Source: Duganella sp. OV510 (GTDB lineage Bacteria; Pseudomonadota; Gammaproteobacteria; Burkholderiales; Burkholderiaceae_D). From it: a stretch of 64,000 nt of DNA. A model generated the notes under the pieces. That model ran no database searches, was not told the DNA's origin, and saw nothing but the letters and a program-made list of their open reading frames with translations. A program made the position numbers and the translations under genes. This document shows, piece after piece, positions 34,591 to 42,813 of the stretch (the stretch's first letter is position 1; every line of letters begins with the position of its first letter). The stretch spans positions 1 through 64,000 of the forward strand of contig NZ_FNEQ01000009.1 of NCBI RefSeq assembly GCF_900100205.1. Direction: 5' to 3'.

Positions 34591-35490
34591 ATGGAATTAC
34601 GCCACCTGCGCTACTTCGTCGCCGTTGCCGAAGAATTAAGCTTCACCCGTGCCGCCGAACGGCTGCATATCGGCCAGCCGCCGTTAAGCCATCAGATCCA
34701 GATGCTGGAAGCTGAAGTAGGTGCGCAATTGCTGGAGCGCAGCAAGCGCTGGGTGCGCCTGACTGAAGCCGGCAAGCTGTTCCTCGATGACGCCCGCCGC
34801 GTGCTGGCCCTGTCTGAGCAGGCGATGCAGACCGCGCGCCGCGCCGAACGTGGCGAGGCCGGCGAACTGCGCGTCGGCTTCACCTTTTCCACGCCGCTGA
34901 CGCCGCTGTTTGCGGCGGTGATCAACCGTTACCGCCAGCGCTATCCGGGCGTACAGCTGACTTTGCGCGAGATGTCGACCATCGGCCAGATCGAGGCCAT
35001 CGCCAGCCGCGAGCTGGACCTGGGCCTGGTGCGGCCGCCAGAACTGAACCTGCCGGATGCGGTGGACCTGACGATATTGCGGCGCGATCCGCTGGTGATG
35101 GTGCTGCCGGTCGGCCATCGGCTGGCGAAGAAGAAAAGCATTGCTGTCAGCGACCTGCGGGGCGAGCCGCTGGTGATGTATCCGGAAAGCGCCGGCACCG
35201 GCATTCATCCGCAGATCAACCGGCTGTGCCGCGAGGCTGGTTTCAAGCCGACCATTGCGATGGAGGCCGGCGAGGCGTCCACCATCATTGGCCTGGTGGC
35301 GGCAGGCTGCGGCGTGTCGGTGCTGCCGAGTTCCTTCGACATCATCCGCATGCGCGAGGTGTGCTATCGCCCGATGGCGGATGCCGAGGCGACCACGGCG
35401 CTGTATCTGGCGAAGAGAAAAGATGCGATATCGCCGCTGGTCGCCGCCTTCGTCGCGGTGGCGACGCAGGCGGCTGCGGCAAAGGCTTAG
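34591..35490 (+). CDS. LysR-family transcriptional regulator
   Basis: A 299-residue LysR protein. The N-terminal helix-turn-helix (MELRHLRYFVAVAEELSFTR) is of the CatR/BenM/CbbR-like group, followed by a periplasmic-binding-like effector domain with GLVAAGCGVSVLPSS. It probably controls the divergent MFS gene 97 bp away. A/T-rich TTTAAAC repeats occur in the gap. The stop overlaps the convergent unknown gene by 4 bp. Confidence 0.92.
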   Translation: MELRHLRYFVAVAEELSFTRAAERLHIGQPPLSHQIQMLEAEVGAQLLERSKRWVRLTEAGKLFLDDARRVLALSEQAMQTARRAERGEAGELRVGFTFSTPLTPLFAAVINRYRQRYPGVQLTLREMSTIGQIEAIASRELDLGLVRPPELNLPDAVDLTILRRDPLVMVLPVGHRLAKKKSIAVSDLRGEPLVMYPESAGTGIHPQINRLCREAGFKPTIAMEAGEASTIIGLVAAGCGVSVLPSSFDIIRMREVCYRPMADAEATTALYLAKRKDAISPLVAAFVAVATQAAAAKA

Positions 35491-36374
35491 GAGTAGTCTG
35501 CGTCCAGCTCGGAGCCGGCGTAGTTTTCCAGTTCGGCAAACAGCGTTTTCATCGCCGTGCGTCCCTTGATGTTTTGCAGCACGGTGCAGGTCTGACGATA
35601 GCTGTCGATGCGTTCCAGCAGCACCGGATGATGCTGCACCGGCACCTTGGCCACCAGCTCGGCCCAGCCGGCCTCATAGTCCGGCTTGTTCTTGCGCACC
35701 GCTTTGACAAAGCGCTCGAACGCCTTCTGGCCGGTGCGCGCGACGATCATGCCGCCGCCCTCCACCGCGAAGATGATCGCCAGTGCGATCACGCCCTCGG
35801 CATTCAGGTCGGCATCGCTGACCGGGCCTTCGGTGTTGTGGCGGCGCAGCCAGTTGGCCAGCCGCACCACCGCCTGCACTTCCTTGCGCTGCCTGAACTG
35901 CACCGCGTAACGCGCGGCGCCGTCCCAGTTCTGGTTCGGATCGGTCTGGCAGATATCGATGAACTTGTCGCGCAAGCGCCGTGCGGCGTACACCGGATCG
36001 GTATCGTACTCGCCCACCAGCGCATCCTCCGGCAAGGTCACCAGCTCCTTGATCATGCGGAAGCCGATCTGGAACGCATGCTCGGCGCCCTGGTCGATCA
36101 GCAGGTCCAGCGCAGCCAGGTCGTCCTCGGCGCCCACCGCCTGCTCCAGCCCCAGCGACACGCAGCCGGTGGTCAGCTGCAAGGCCTTCTGGATACCATC
36201 GGCGGTGCGGTCGTTGGTGAACTTCTCGGCCACCATGGCGGTGATGCCGGTCAGCTCGTCGGCCAGCGTGTAGGCCGCGTCGTCATCCGGGTGCTTCGCC
36301 AGTTGCTGGATCGCACGGGTCAGGCGCGGCAGGGTTGCTACGACGATTGCAGGCAGCATCTGATCGCCATCCAT
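35487..36374 (-). CDS. Unrecognised protein, last gene of the J-domain operon (295 aa)
   Basis: A 295-residue soluble, mostly helical protein that I do not recognise. It has no signal peptide, membrane segment or obvious catalytic motif. Landmarks include YDTDPVYAARRLRDKFIDIC, TDPNQNWDGAARYAVQFRQR and a glycine stretch AVEGGGMIVARTG. The ATG overlaps the preceding stop codon as TGATG (a GTG at 36377 is an alternative start). With the three upstream genes it forms a tight unit headed by a J-domain protein, so a role as chaperone client, adaptor or complex partner is plausible. Function unknown. Confidence 0.75.
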   Translation of the reverse strand: MDGDQMLPAIVVATLPRLTRAIQQLAKHPDDDAAYTLADELTGITAMVAEKFTNDRTADGIQKALQLTTGCVSLGLEQAVGAEDDLAALDLLIDQGAEHAFQIGFRMIKELVTLPEDALVGEYDTDPVYAARRLRDKFIDICQTDPNQNWDGAARYAVQFRQRKEVQAVVRLANWLRRHNTEGPVSDADLNAEGVIALAIIFAVEGGGMIVARTGQKAFERFVKAVRKNKPDYEAGWAELVAKVPVQHHPVLLERIDSYRQTCTVLQNIKGRTAMKTLFAELENYAGSELDADYS

Positions 36375-37144
36375 CACGAGAAGATATTGGTGCCGACCGA
36401 GCGGCGCGAGGTTTTCGCGGCACGCGTGGACGGTACTTGCTTGCGCAGGCGGTACAGCAATTCCTTGGTCGAACGCTGCAAGATGCTGGGCTCGGCGTCC
36501 GGGTCATCGTCGTACTCGGCGTCGGCCAGGTCGGCGCTGTGGCGGAATTCCGGGAACAGCTCGAACAGCGCGCGGTCCCAGCCGTCTTCCGACGCTTGCG
36601 CCAGGGCGATCGCCACCGGCACGATATCGCTGTCGGACGAGGTCTGGCCGGTCAGGTACGGGCCTTTCGAAATCACTTCGCCGGCCACTTCCAGGATTTC
36701 CTTCGGCGCCAGCGAGAACAGGATGGCGAAGATGGTCGCGCCATGGTCGGTGGCCGAAGCGGCCGCCAGCAGTTCGTTGCGGCGTTCTTCGTCATCGGTG
36801 GCAAACACCACGCCATGGATGTGCGAGAACAGCGATTCGGCGATGCGCTCCGGATCATCCTCGATCTGGTCGTCCGGCCAGGTGGCGGCGATGAAGGCCA
36901 GGCTGTCAGCCCAGGCTTTCGGCGGCACCAGCAGCGTCGCCAGCGACATCTTGCCGCCGTCGAAGCCGGCCATGTGCAGCGCGGTCACTTGCGGCGGGAT
37001 GTTGTTCAGCACTTCCACCACCGCCAGGTCGCCGAACTGGTCGGCGGCTTCGGCGAAGGCTTCCTCAGCATGGCTCAGCGAGCCGGCCAGCACCAGCTCG
37101 GTCACCTGCTTGCTCAATGCGGGCAGATTGGATTTTTCGGACAT
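36374..37144 (-). CDS. Unrecognised acidic protein of the J-domain operon (256 aa)
   Basis: A 256-residue acidic soluble protein of unknown function, mainly helical, with acidic stretches (ATWPDDQIEDDPERIAESLF; DAEYDDDPDAEP) and a basic C-terminal tail (RAAKTSRRSVGTNIFS). No known motif seen. It starts 2 bp after the 166-residue gene and ends overlapping the next start. The tight packing argues for coordinated stoichiometric synthesis. Confidence 0.75.
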   Translation of the reverse strand: MSEKSNLPALSKQVTELVLAGSLSHAEEAFAEAADQFGDLAVVEVLNNIPPQVTALHMAGFDGGKMSLATLLVPPKAWADSLAFIAATWPDDQIEDDPERIAESLFSHIHGVVFATDDEERRNELLAAASATDHGATIFAILFSLAPKEILEVAGEVISKGPYLTGQTSSDSDIVPVAIALAQASEDGWDRALFELFPEFRHSADLADAEYDDDPDAEPSILQRSTKELLYRLRKQVPSTRAAKTSRRSVGTNIFS

Positions 37145-37146
37145 GC

Positions 37147-37647
37147 TTAATCTCCATCCTTGTCGAACATCTGGGCAAAGTCGTCGCTTGCCACATCTTC
37201 GTCGTCGACATCGTCGCCATCGTCGTTGCGCGACAGCTGGTCGAGCGACTGGTCGTCATCGTCCCAGCGGCGCGGATTCTTGTGCAGGAAGGCGGTGATG
37301 ATGGCCTGGCGCGCCAGGTCCGGCATCGATTCGGCGATCGCCGCATACATCTTGGCCGCCTCGTCGCCCTTGCACGAAGCCATGGCGAACACGCGCGCGG
37401 CGTCGCCGAACTCGTAGTCCTCGGCTTCGGCCAGCAGGCCTTTCGGGTCGTTGAACTCGATCTGGTCAACCAGCGCGAAAGCCAGCATGTTGACGTCTTC
37501 GATGCCGCCGCCCTGGGCGTACTCGCCCACCAGTGCGTCGACCATGCGCTGATAGTTCTTGTGATCCGGCGGATCGCCCAGGATGCCTTCGATCTGGCCT
37601 TCCAGCTCACGCGATTGATAGGCGAACTCAGGGTGTACTTTTCTCAT
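37147..37647 (-). CDS. Unrecognised protein with Asp-rich tail, J-domain operon (166 aa)
   Basis: A 166-residue soluble protein. The N-terminal two thirds look helical; the last 40 residues are extremely acidic (DDDDQSLDQLSRNDDGDDVD and onward), likely disordered. Such tails occur in chaperone clients, histone-like mimics and DNA mimics, but no family can be named. It starts 21 bp after the J-domain gene. Confidence 0.75.
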   Translation of the reverse strand: MRKVHPEFAYQSRELEGQIEGILGDPPDHKNYQRMVDALVGEYAQGGGIEDVNMLAFALVDQIEFNDPKGLLAEAEDYEFGDAARVFAMASCKGDEAAKMYAAIAESMPDLARQAIITAFLHKNPRRWDDDDQSLDQLSRNDDGDDVDDEDVASDDFAQMFDKDGD

Positions 37648-37668
37648 TTCTTACTTTCTAAACAGGTA

Positions 37669-37962
37669 TCAGGCGGCCGGCAGCGTGGTGCCGTGCAACG
37701 CAAACAGCGAACGCCACAGCTGGTAAGCCTCGGCCTCGGCGTCGATGATGATGCGGTGATTCAGGCTCTGGTTGTACTCTTCGCGCTTGGCCGGGTCCGA
37801 CAGGATCTCGTAAGCCTTGGTGACCGCCTTGAAGCGCGCATCCGCGCCGGGTTCGGGATTGCGGTCCGGGTGGAACCGCATGGCCAGCGAGCGATAGACC
37901 TTTTTGATCTCGTCTTCGCTGGCGTTCGGCGCAATACCCAGTGTGTTGTAATAATTTTCCAT
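37669..37962 (-). CDS. Short J-domain (DnaJ-like) protein
   Basis: A 97-residue protein consisting of a J domain ([23 protein letters not shown] at residues 31-33; [20 protein letters not shown]) and a 30-residue tail. It lacks the G/F, zinc-finger and substrate-binding parts of DnaJ, so it is a class C co-chaperone that should stimulate an Hsp70 on a specific partner. It heads a four-gene operon with three unknown proteins, its likely partners (inference). A TATAAT lies upstream at 38011-38006 on the minus strand. Confidence 0.9.
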   Translation of the reverse strand: MENYYNTLGIAPNASEDEIKKVYRSLAMRFHPDRNPEPGADARFKAVTKAYEILSDPAKREEYNQSLNHRIIIDAEAEAYQLWRSLFALHGTTLPAA

Positions 37963-38005
37963 TTTGGAAACTCCGGGCCGTGGTGCTGAACAAAATTAAT
38001 CGATC

Positions 38006-38011
38006 ATTATA
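38006..38011 (-). promoter_or_regulatory. -10 element (TATAAT) of the J-domain operon
   Basis: A perfect TATAAT reads on the minus strand about 45 bp before the J-domain start codon. The -35 at proper spacing is weak (CCGATA). No heat-shock (sigma-32) pattern is evident. Confidence 0.45.
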
Positions 38012-38086
38012 CCGCGCTGCCATATCCCTATCGGCAATACGGTAAAATGCCTTGATATAGAACTTTCGAGCATAGCCACCTTTCAG

Positions 38087-39853
38087 ATGAGCAACGACAA
38101 AAACAACCCAGCGCCAGCCCTACCTTCCAATTTCCTGCGCGCCATCGTCGAACACGACCTGGCGGCCGGCACCCACGTCCGCGACGGCATGCCGAGCGTC
38201 ATCACCCGCTTTCCGCCGGAGCCGAACGGCTACCTGCACGTCGGCCACGCCAAGTCGATCTGCCTGAACTTCGGCCTGGCGCGCGACTACCAGGGCCGCT
38301 GCAACCTGCGCTTCGACGACACCAACCCGGCCAAGGAAGAGCAGGAATACGTCGACACCATCATCGACAGCGTCAAATGGCTGGGCTTCGACTACGACTA
38401 TCCGCAAACCGGCGGCGGCGTCGAGCATCATCTGCACTATGCGTCGGACTATTTCGACCAGCTGTACACGATGGCCGAATGGCTGATTGAACAAGGTTAC
38501 GCCTACGTCGACAGCCAGTCGGCCGAAGATATGGCGGCCAATCGCGGCAATTTCAACACGCCGGGCACCAACTCGCCGTTCCGCAACCGCCCTGCGGCTG
38601 AATCGCTGCAACTGTTCCGCGACATGAAGGCCGGCAAATACGCCGATGGCGAACACATCCTGCGCGCCAGGATCAGCGAAGACGCGATGGCGTCGCCGAA
38701 CATGAATATGCGCGACCCGGCCATCTACCGCATCCGCCACGCGCACCACGTGCGCACCGGCGACGCCTGGTGCATCTACCCGATGTACGACTACACGCAC
38801 CCGATTTCGGACGCGCTGGAAAACATCACCCATTCGATCTGCACGCTGGAATTCCAGGACCACCGCCCGTTTTACGACTGGCTGCTGGCCACCCTGTCGA
38901 AAGGCGGCTTCTTCAAGCTGCCGGTGCCGCGCCAGTATGAATTCTCGCGCCTCAACCTGACCTATGTGGTGACGTCGAAGCGCAAGCTGCGCCAGCTGGT
39001 CGAAGAGAACATCGTCGACGGCTGGGACGACCCGCGCATGCCCACCATCGTCGGCCTGCGCCGCCGCGGCTACACGCCGGAAGCCATCCACCTGTTCTGC
39101 GAACGCATCGGCGTCACCAAGGCCGACGGCTGGATCGACATGAGCACGCTGGAAGGCTGCGTACGTGAAGACCTGGACCCGAAAGCGCCACGCGCCACCG
39201 CCGTGCTGCGCCCGCTGAAACTGATCATCGACAACTACCCTGAAGGCCAGACCGAAGCGTGCACCTCGCCGGTCCACCCGCACCACCCGGAAATGGGCGT
39301 GCGCACCTTCCCGATCTCGCGCGAGCTGTGGATCGAAGAGGACGACTTCATGGAAGTGCCGAGCAAAGGCTATTTCCGCTACTACCCGCCGATCGGCGAG
39401 AATCCTGGCAGCCGCGTGCGCCTGCGTCACGGCTACGTCACCGAGTGCACCGGCTACGACAAGGATGAAAACGGCAAGGTCATCGCTGTCCACGTGAAGT
39501 ACTTCGAGGACTCCAAATCCGGCACGCCGGGTTCGGACAACTACAAGGTCAAGGGCAATATCCACTGGGTCTCGGCTGCCACCGCGCTGGAAGCTGAAGT
39601 GCGCCTGTACGACCGCCTGTTCACCGACGCCCAGCCGGATGCCGGCGGCAAGGACTTCATTTCGCTGCTGAACCCGAACGCCAAGGAAGTGGTGAAAGCC
39701 TACCTGGAACCCGGCATGAGCGCGGCCCAGGCCGACCAGCGCTACCAGTTCGAGCGCCACGGCTACTTCGTTGCCGACCGCGTCGACTCGCAGCCAGGCA
39801 AGCCGGTGTTCAACCGCATCGTCACGCTGAAGGACAGCTGGGTCGCAAAGTAA
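38087..39853 (+). CDS. glnS: Glutaminyl-tRNA synthetase
   Basis: A 588-residue class I GlnRS. The HIGH-like motif is in PPEPNGYLHVGHAKSICLNF and the KMSKS-like loop is VTSKRKLRQLVEE. The C-terminal anticodon-binding beta-barrels are complete (VRLRHGYVTECTGYD). It charges tRNA-Gln directly. It is divergent from the J-domain operon and followed by a strong terminator. Confidence 0.98.
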   Translation: MSNDKNNPAPALPSNFLRAIVEHDLAAGTHVRDGMPSVITRFPPEPNGYLHVGHAKSICLNFGLARDYQGRCNLRFDDTNPAKEEQEYVDTIIDSVKWLGFDYDYPQTGGGVEHHLHYASDYFDQLYTMAEWLIEQGYAYVDSQSAEDMAANRGNFNTPGTNSPFRNRPAAESLQLFRDMKAGKYADGEHILRARISEDAMASPNMNMRDPAIYRIRHAHHVRTGDAWCIYPMYDYTHPISDALENITHSICTLEFQDHRPFYDWLLATLSKGGFFKLPVPRQYEFSRLNLTYVVTSKRKLRQLVEENIVDGWDDPRMPTIVGLRRRGYTPEAIHLFCERIGVTKADGWIDMSTLEGCVREDLDPKAPRATAVLRPLKLIIDNYPEGQTEACTSPVHPHHPEMGVRTFPISRELWIEEDDFMEVPSKGYFRYYPPIGENPGSRVRLRHGYVTECTGYDKDENGKVIAVHVKYFEDSKSGTPGSDNYKVKGNIHWVSAATALEAEVRLYDRLFTDAQPDAGGKDFISLLNPNAKEVVKAYLEPGMSAAQADQRYQFERHGYFVADRVDSQPGKPVFNRIVTLKDSWVAK

Positions 39854-39876
39854 CACCCTGTCCTGAACAAGCAGCC

Positions 39877-39904
39877 AAACGGCGCCTGCGGGCGCCGTTT
39901 TTTA
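39877..39904 (+). terminator. Rho-independent terminator of glnS
   Basis: AAACGGCGCC (39877-39886) and GGCGCCGTTT (39891-39900) form a perfect 10-bp stem with a TGCG loop, and the T-run continues to 39903. Confidence 0.9.
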
Positions 39905-39924
39905 TTGTAGTTTCATAAAACTTC

Positions 39925-39954
39925 TTGACTTGCCGAACTATTATTTCCTATAGT
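39925..39954 (+). promoter_or_regulatory. Sigma-70-type promoter of the histidine kinase gene
   Basis: TTGACT (39925-39930) and TATAGT (39949-39954) are separated by 18 bp. Transcription would start near 39961, which favours the GTG start at 39986 over a TTG at 39965. Confidence 0.65.
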
Positions 39955-39985
39955 CAAAAAACTATTGTTTAGCAAGGGGCAAGCA

Positions 39986-41794
39986 GTGGCCGCACTCCAG
40001 GCGAGCAAGCAGCTGTTCTCTTCGTCCCGCCCGGTGTGGTGGGCCGGCGTGCTGCTGTCGCTGGGCATAGGCGGTTTGTTTTATCTGGCAGCGCACCGCA
40101 CCATCGAATACGACGCAGGCGAGCGCTTCCTGCATCAGGCGCAGAACGCCCAGTACAACATCAATTCGCGCATCAACGCCTACACCGACGTGCTGCGCGG
40201 CGCCGCCAGCTTTTTCCACGCTTCCGACAACGTCGACCGCATCAGCTTTCACCGCTATGTCGCCGGCCTCGACATTCCCACCCACTTTCCGGCGCTGGAC
40301 AACATCAACTACACGCACTACGTGACCGATGCCGAGCGCCCGGCCTTCGTGCTCGGGATGCGGTCCAGCAGCGACTCCGCGCTCGGCTATCCGGCACAGC
40401 TGGAGATCACGCCAGCGGAACGGCGCGACGAATACTGGGTGCTGACGATGATCGAGCCGCTGGCGCCGTTCCGCGAAAAAATCGGCCGCGACATCGCTGT
40501 TCGCACGCCGGTGGCGCGGGCGCTGGTGCGTGGCCGCGACAGCGGCGAACTCAGCGCATCCGGCACACGGATCGACAGCATCCATCAGCCGCAAGGCGCC
40601 GGCCTGGCGCTGCGCTTGCCGGTGTATCGCAACAACCTGCCGCTGGGCACGGTGGAACAGCGGCGCGCCGCCTACATCGGTTCGGTTGGCATCGGCTTCA
40701 GCGTGCCGCGTCTGGTGCAGGCGGCGCTGGAACAAATGCAGGTGCGCGACGCCCGCCTGGAGCTGTACGACAGCGGCGACAACCACAGCGCACAGGCGCC
40801 GGTGCGGCTGTTCGACAGCATGCCGCACTGCCCGGCGCTACGGCCCAGCGAACAGTTCAGTGTGACGCTGCCGATCGACTTCCACCACCGCCACTGGAAC
40901 GCCCATTTCAGCGCGCCCAAGGCCAGCTGGTACAGCCGCTTCGATACCTGGCTGCCATGGGCAGCGCTGGCTTGCGGCTTTACCGGCTCGCTGCTGTTCT
41001 ACCTGCTGTTCCATACGCTGTCGTCGTCGCGCATGCGGGCGGTGAAGATGGCCAAGGAGATGACGCGCGAACTGCGCACCAGCCAGGCGCGGCTGCAACA
41101 GTCGCACCACAAGCTGCGGCGGCTGGCGGCGCACTCGGACCAGATCAAGGAACAGGAGCGCAAGCGCATCGCGCGCGAGATCCATGACGATCTCGGCCAG
41201 AACCTGCTGGTGCTGCGCATCGATGTCGACCAGCTGAGCAACCGCACCCGCCACCGCCATCCGCGCCTGCACGCGCGCGCCATGCACATGCTGGGCCAGA
41301 TCGACAGCACCATCAAAAGTGTACGCCACATCATCAACGACCTGCGCCCGACCGTGCTGGACCTGGGCCTGAACGCGGCGGTGGAATGGCAGATCGCCCA
41401 GTTCCGCGCACGCTCCGGGCTGGTCTGCGAACTGATCGACAACGACACCGACATCCGCATCGACGACCATGGCGCCACCGCCATTTTCCGCGTGCTGCAG
41501 GAATCGCTGAGCAACATCCTGCAGCACGCTCACGCCAGCCTGGTGCGGGTGGAACTGCGCCAGACGCATGGCATGCTGAGCATGACCATCAGCGACAACG
41601 GTGTCGGCCTGCGCGACGCCAACCGCAATAAGGTCGGCTCCTTTGGCCTGGTCGGCATTGAAGAACGCATCCACCTGCTGGGCGGCAGCTGCGCCATCAC
41701 CAGCACACCACACGGCGGCACCATGGTGGCGATCGCCGTGCCGGTCAGCGACAGCCAGCCGCCTGGGCTGTTAATTTTTCCACGCAAACATTGA
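39986..41794 (+). CDS. CHASE-domain sensor histidine kinase (HisKA_3/NarL-partner type)
   Basis: A 602-residue membrane sensor. One helix near residues 16-36 and another before the kinase (WLPWAALACGFTGSLLFYLL) bracket a periplasmic CHASE domain (about 60-235) that binds small ligands. A short coiled coil leads to HisKA_3 with the phospho-acceptor His400 in REIHDDLGQNLL. The HATPase_c part follows (ISDNGVGL; GSFGLVGIEERIHLLGG). The partner should be a LuxR/NarL-type response regulator, but none is adjacent. GTG 39986 has AAGGGG upstream; a TTG at 39965 would lie almost at the transcription start. Confidence 0.88.
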   Translation: MAALQASKQLFSSSRPVWWAGVLLSLGIGGLFYLAAHRTIEYDAGERFLHQAQNAQYNINSRINAYTDVLRGAASFFHASDNVDRISFHRYVAGLDIPTHFPALDNINYTHYVTDAERPAFVLGMRSSSDSALGYPAQLEITPAERRDEYWVLTMIEPLAPFREKIGRDIAVRTPVARALVRGRDSGELSASGTRIDSIHQPQGAGLALRLPVYRNNLPLGTVEQRRAAYIGSVGIGFSVPRLVQAALEQMQVRDARLELYDSGDNHSAQAPVRLFDSMPHCPALRPSEQFSVTLPIDFHHRHWNAHFSAPKASWYSRFDTWLPWAALACGFTGSLLFYLLFHTLSSSRMRAVKMAKEMTRELRTSQARLQQSHHKLRRLAAHSDQIKEQERKRIAREIHDDLGQNLLVLRIDVDQLSNRTRHRHPRLHARAMHMLGQIDSTIKSVRHIINDLRPTVLDLGLNAAVEWQIAQFRARSGLVCELIDNDTDIRIDDHGATAIFRVLQESLSNILQHAHASLVRVELRQTHGMLSMTISDNGVGLRDANRNKVGSFGLVGIEERIHLLGGSCAITSTPHGGTMVAIAVPVSDSQPPGLLIFPRKH

Positions 41795-41885
41795 TTAACC
41801 TCAAGTAATAGATGTCTCCTTTGGGCAAAATCAAAGGCGTTCGCAGCCTTTTTCAACCCGCCTCAACACCGCAAAGGAAAATCTG

Positions 41886-42464
41886 ATGAATGCCCAAGAC
41901 ATGCTCGCCATCGCCGCCCTCGACCTCGAACCGATCAAAGTCAAGCTGATGCACAAGGAGTCCGGCGAAGGCTGGACGCTGGAACGCGCCAACGCGATCG
42001 AGTTCGAATACCGCCGCTTCCTCTACCTGATGAAACAATACCCGGACGAGCAAACCGCGCCGCTGGTCGATGTCGACACCTTCTGGCACTACCACATCCT
42101 CGACACCATGAAGTACGCCGTCGATTGCGACGCCGTGTTCGGCCATTTCCTGCACCACTTCCCCTACATCGGCCTGCGCGGCGAAGACGACGAGGCGGCG
42201 CACATCCGCGTCGGCCTGCGCATGAAAGAATTGTATGAAGATACGTTTGCCGAAGACTATGTGCGCAACGCTGCGCCGGCGGATATCGCCCATTCCGGCG
42301 TGGCGGCCAAGCTGGCGCATTCCGGCGTGGCGGCGCAATTCGCGCACTCGGGCGTGGCCGCGCAATTCGCCCATTCCGGCGTGGCGGGCACGCAAACCGA
42401 CGCGCTCATCGCCGCAGCGCAGCAGTCCAGCTTCTACAGCCTGCGCCCTCGCCTGCCAGCCTGA
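41886..42464 (+). CDS. Glycine-rich-domain-like (DUF1399) protein with C-terminal tandem repeats
   Basis: A 192-residue protein. Residues 20-110 resemble the glycine-rich-domain-containing/DUF1399 family (VDVDTFWHYHILDTMKYAVD, then FLHHFPYIG). Residues 134-169 are four tandem 9-residue units of the form AHSGVAAxx, coded by 27-bp DNA repeats. Function unknown; soluble. AAGGAAAA precedes the ATG. Similar repeated tails on this family could be binding or polymerisation elements, but that is only a suggestion. Confidence 0.75.
   Translation: MNAQDMLAIAALDLEPIKVKLMHKESGEGWTLERANAIEFEYRRFLYLMKQYPDEQTAPLVDVDTFWHYHILDTMKYAVDCDAVFGHFLHHFPYIGLRGEDDEAAHIRVGLRMKELYEDTFAEDYVRNAAPADIAHSGVAAKLAHSGVAAQFAHSGVAAQFAHSGVAGTQTDALIAAAQQSSFYSLRPRLPA
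42285..42392 (+). repeat. Four tandem 27-bp coding repeats (AHSGVAAxx)
   Basis: The units code IAHSGVAAK, LAHSGVAAQ, FAHSGVAAQ and FAHSGVAGT. Third-base differences between units (GCCCATTCC, GCGCATTCC, GCGCACTCG, GCCCATTCC) show the protein sequence is kept while the DNA drifts, which points to selection on the peptide. Confidence 0.9.
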
Positions 42465-42535
42465 TACATAAAAATCGGGCAGCCTGATTAAAAAAGTGGC
42501 ATACTCGGGACTCTGAGAGATGATGGGAGTTCATC

Positions 42536-42742
42536 ATGGCCGTCAATACCGTCGCCCCGAGCAGCAGCACCGCCATTCAACAAGCCGTCCCGACCCGCCA
42601 GCCTGAGCAGGTAAAGCCGGTGGATCGTCCTGCCGAACGCGTCGAGCAGCCGCCACCGCCGCCGCCGCCACAGGCAGCCACCGCGCCCACCGTCAACACC
42701 AGCGGCCAGCGCATCGGCACCACCATCAGCACCTCGGCCTGA
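42536..42742 (+). CDS. Small Pro-rich hypothetical protein (68 aa)
   Basis: A 68-residue unstructured-looking protein: a Ser/Ala-rich start, a charged VKPVDRPAERVEQ segment, a run of seven prolines and the tail APTVNTSGQRIGTTISTSA. No signal peptide. GGGAG lies six bases before the ATG, in the loop of a small ATGATG/CATCAT hairpin (42520-42537). A good terminator follows. Function unknown. Confidence 0.6.
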   Translation: MAVNTVAPSSSTAIQQAVPTRQPEQVKPVDRPAERVEQPPPPPPPQAATAPTVNTSGQRIGTTISTSA

Positions 42743-42759
42743 TACCGGCCCGGGCTAAA

Positions 42760-42796
42760 AAAAACGGCGCGTTACCGCAAGGTACGCGCCGTTTTT
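42760..42796. terminator. Bidirectional terminator between the 68-aa gene and the XRE gene
   Basis: AAAAACGGCGCGT (42760-42772) pairs with ACGCGCCGTTTTT (42784-42796), extended by ACC/GGT across one bulged T, with a GCAA tetraloop. Both directions end in a T-run. Confidence 0.88.
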
Positions 42797-42813
42797 CATG
42801 GACCTGTCCGATA

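Noticed and set aside
42285-42392. Tandem repeats considered as a CRISPR array
   Set aside because: Units are directly adjacent with no spacers and are in frame inside a protein gene.
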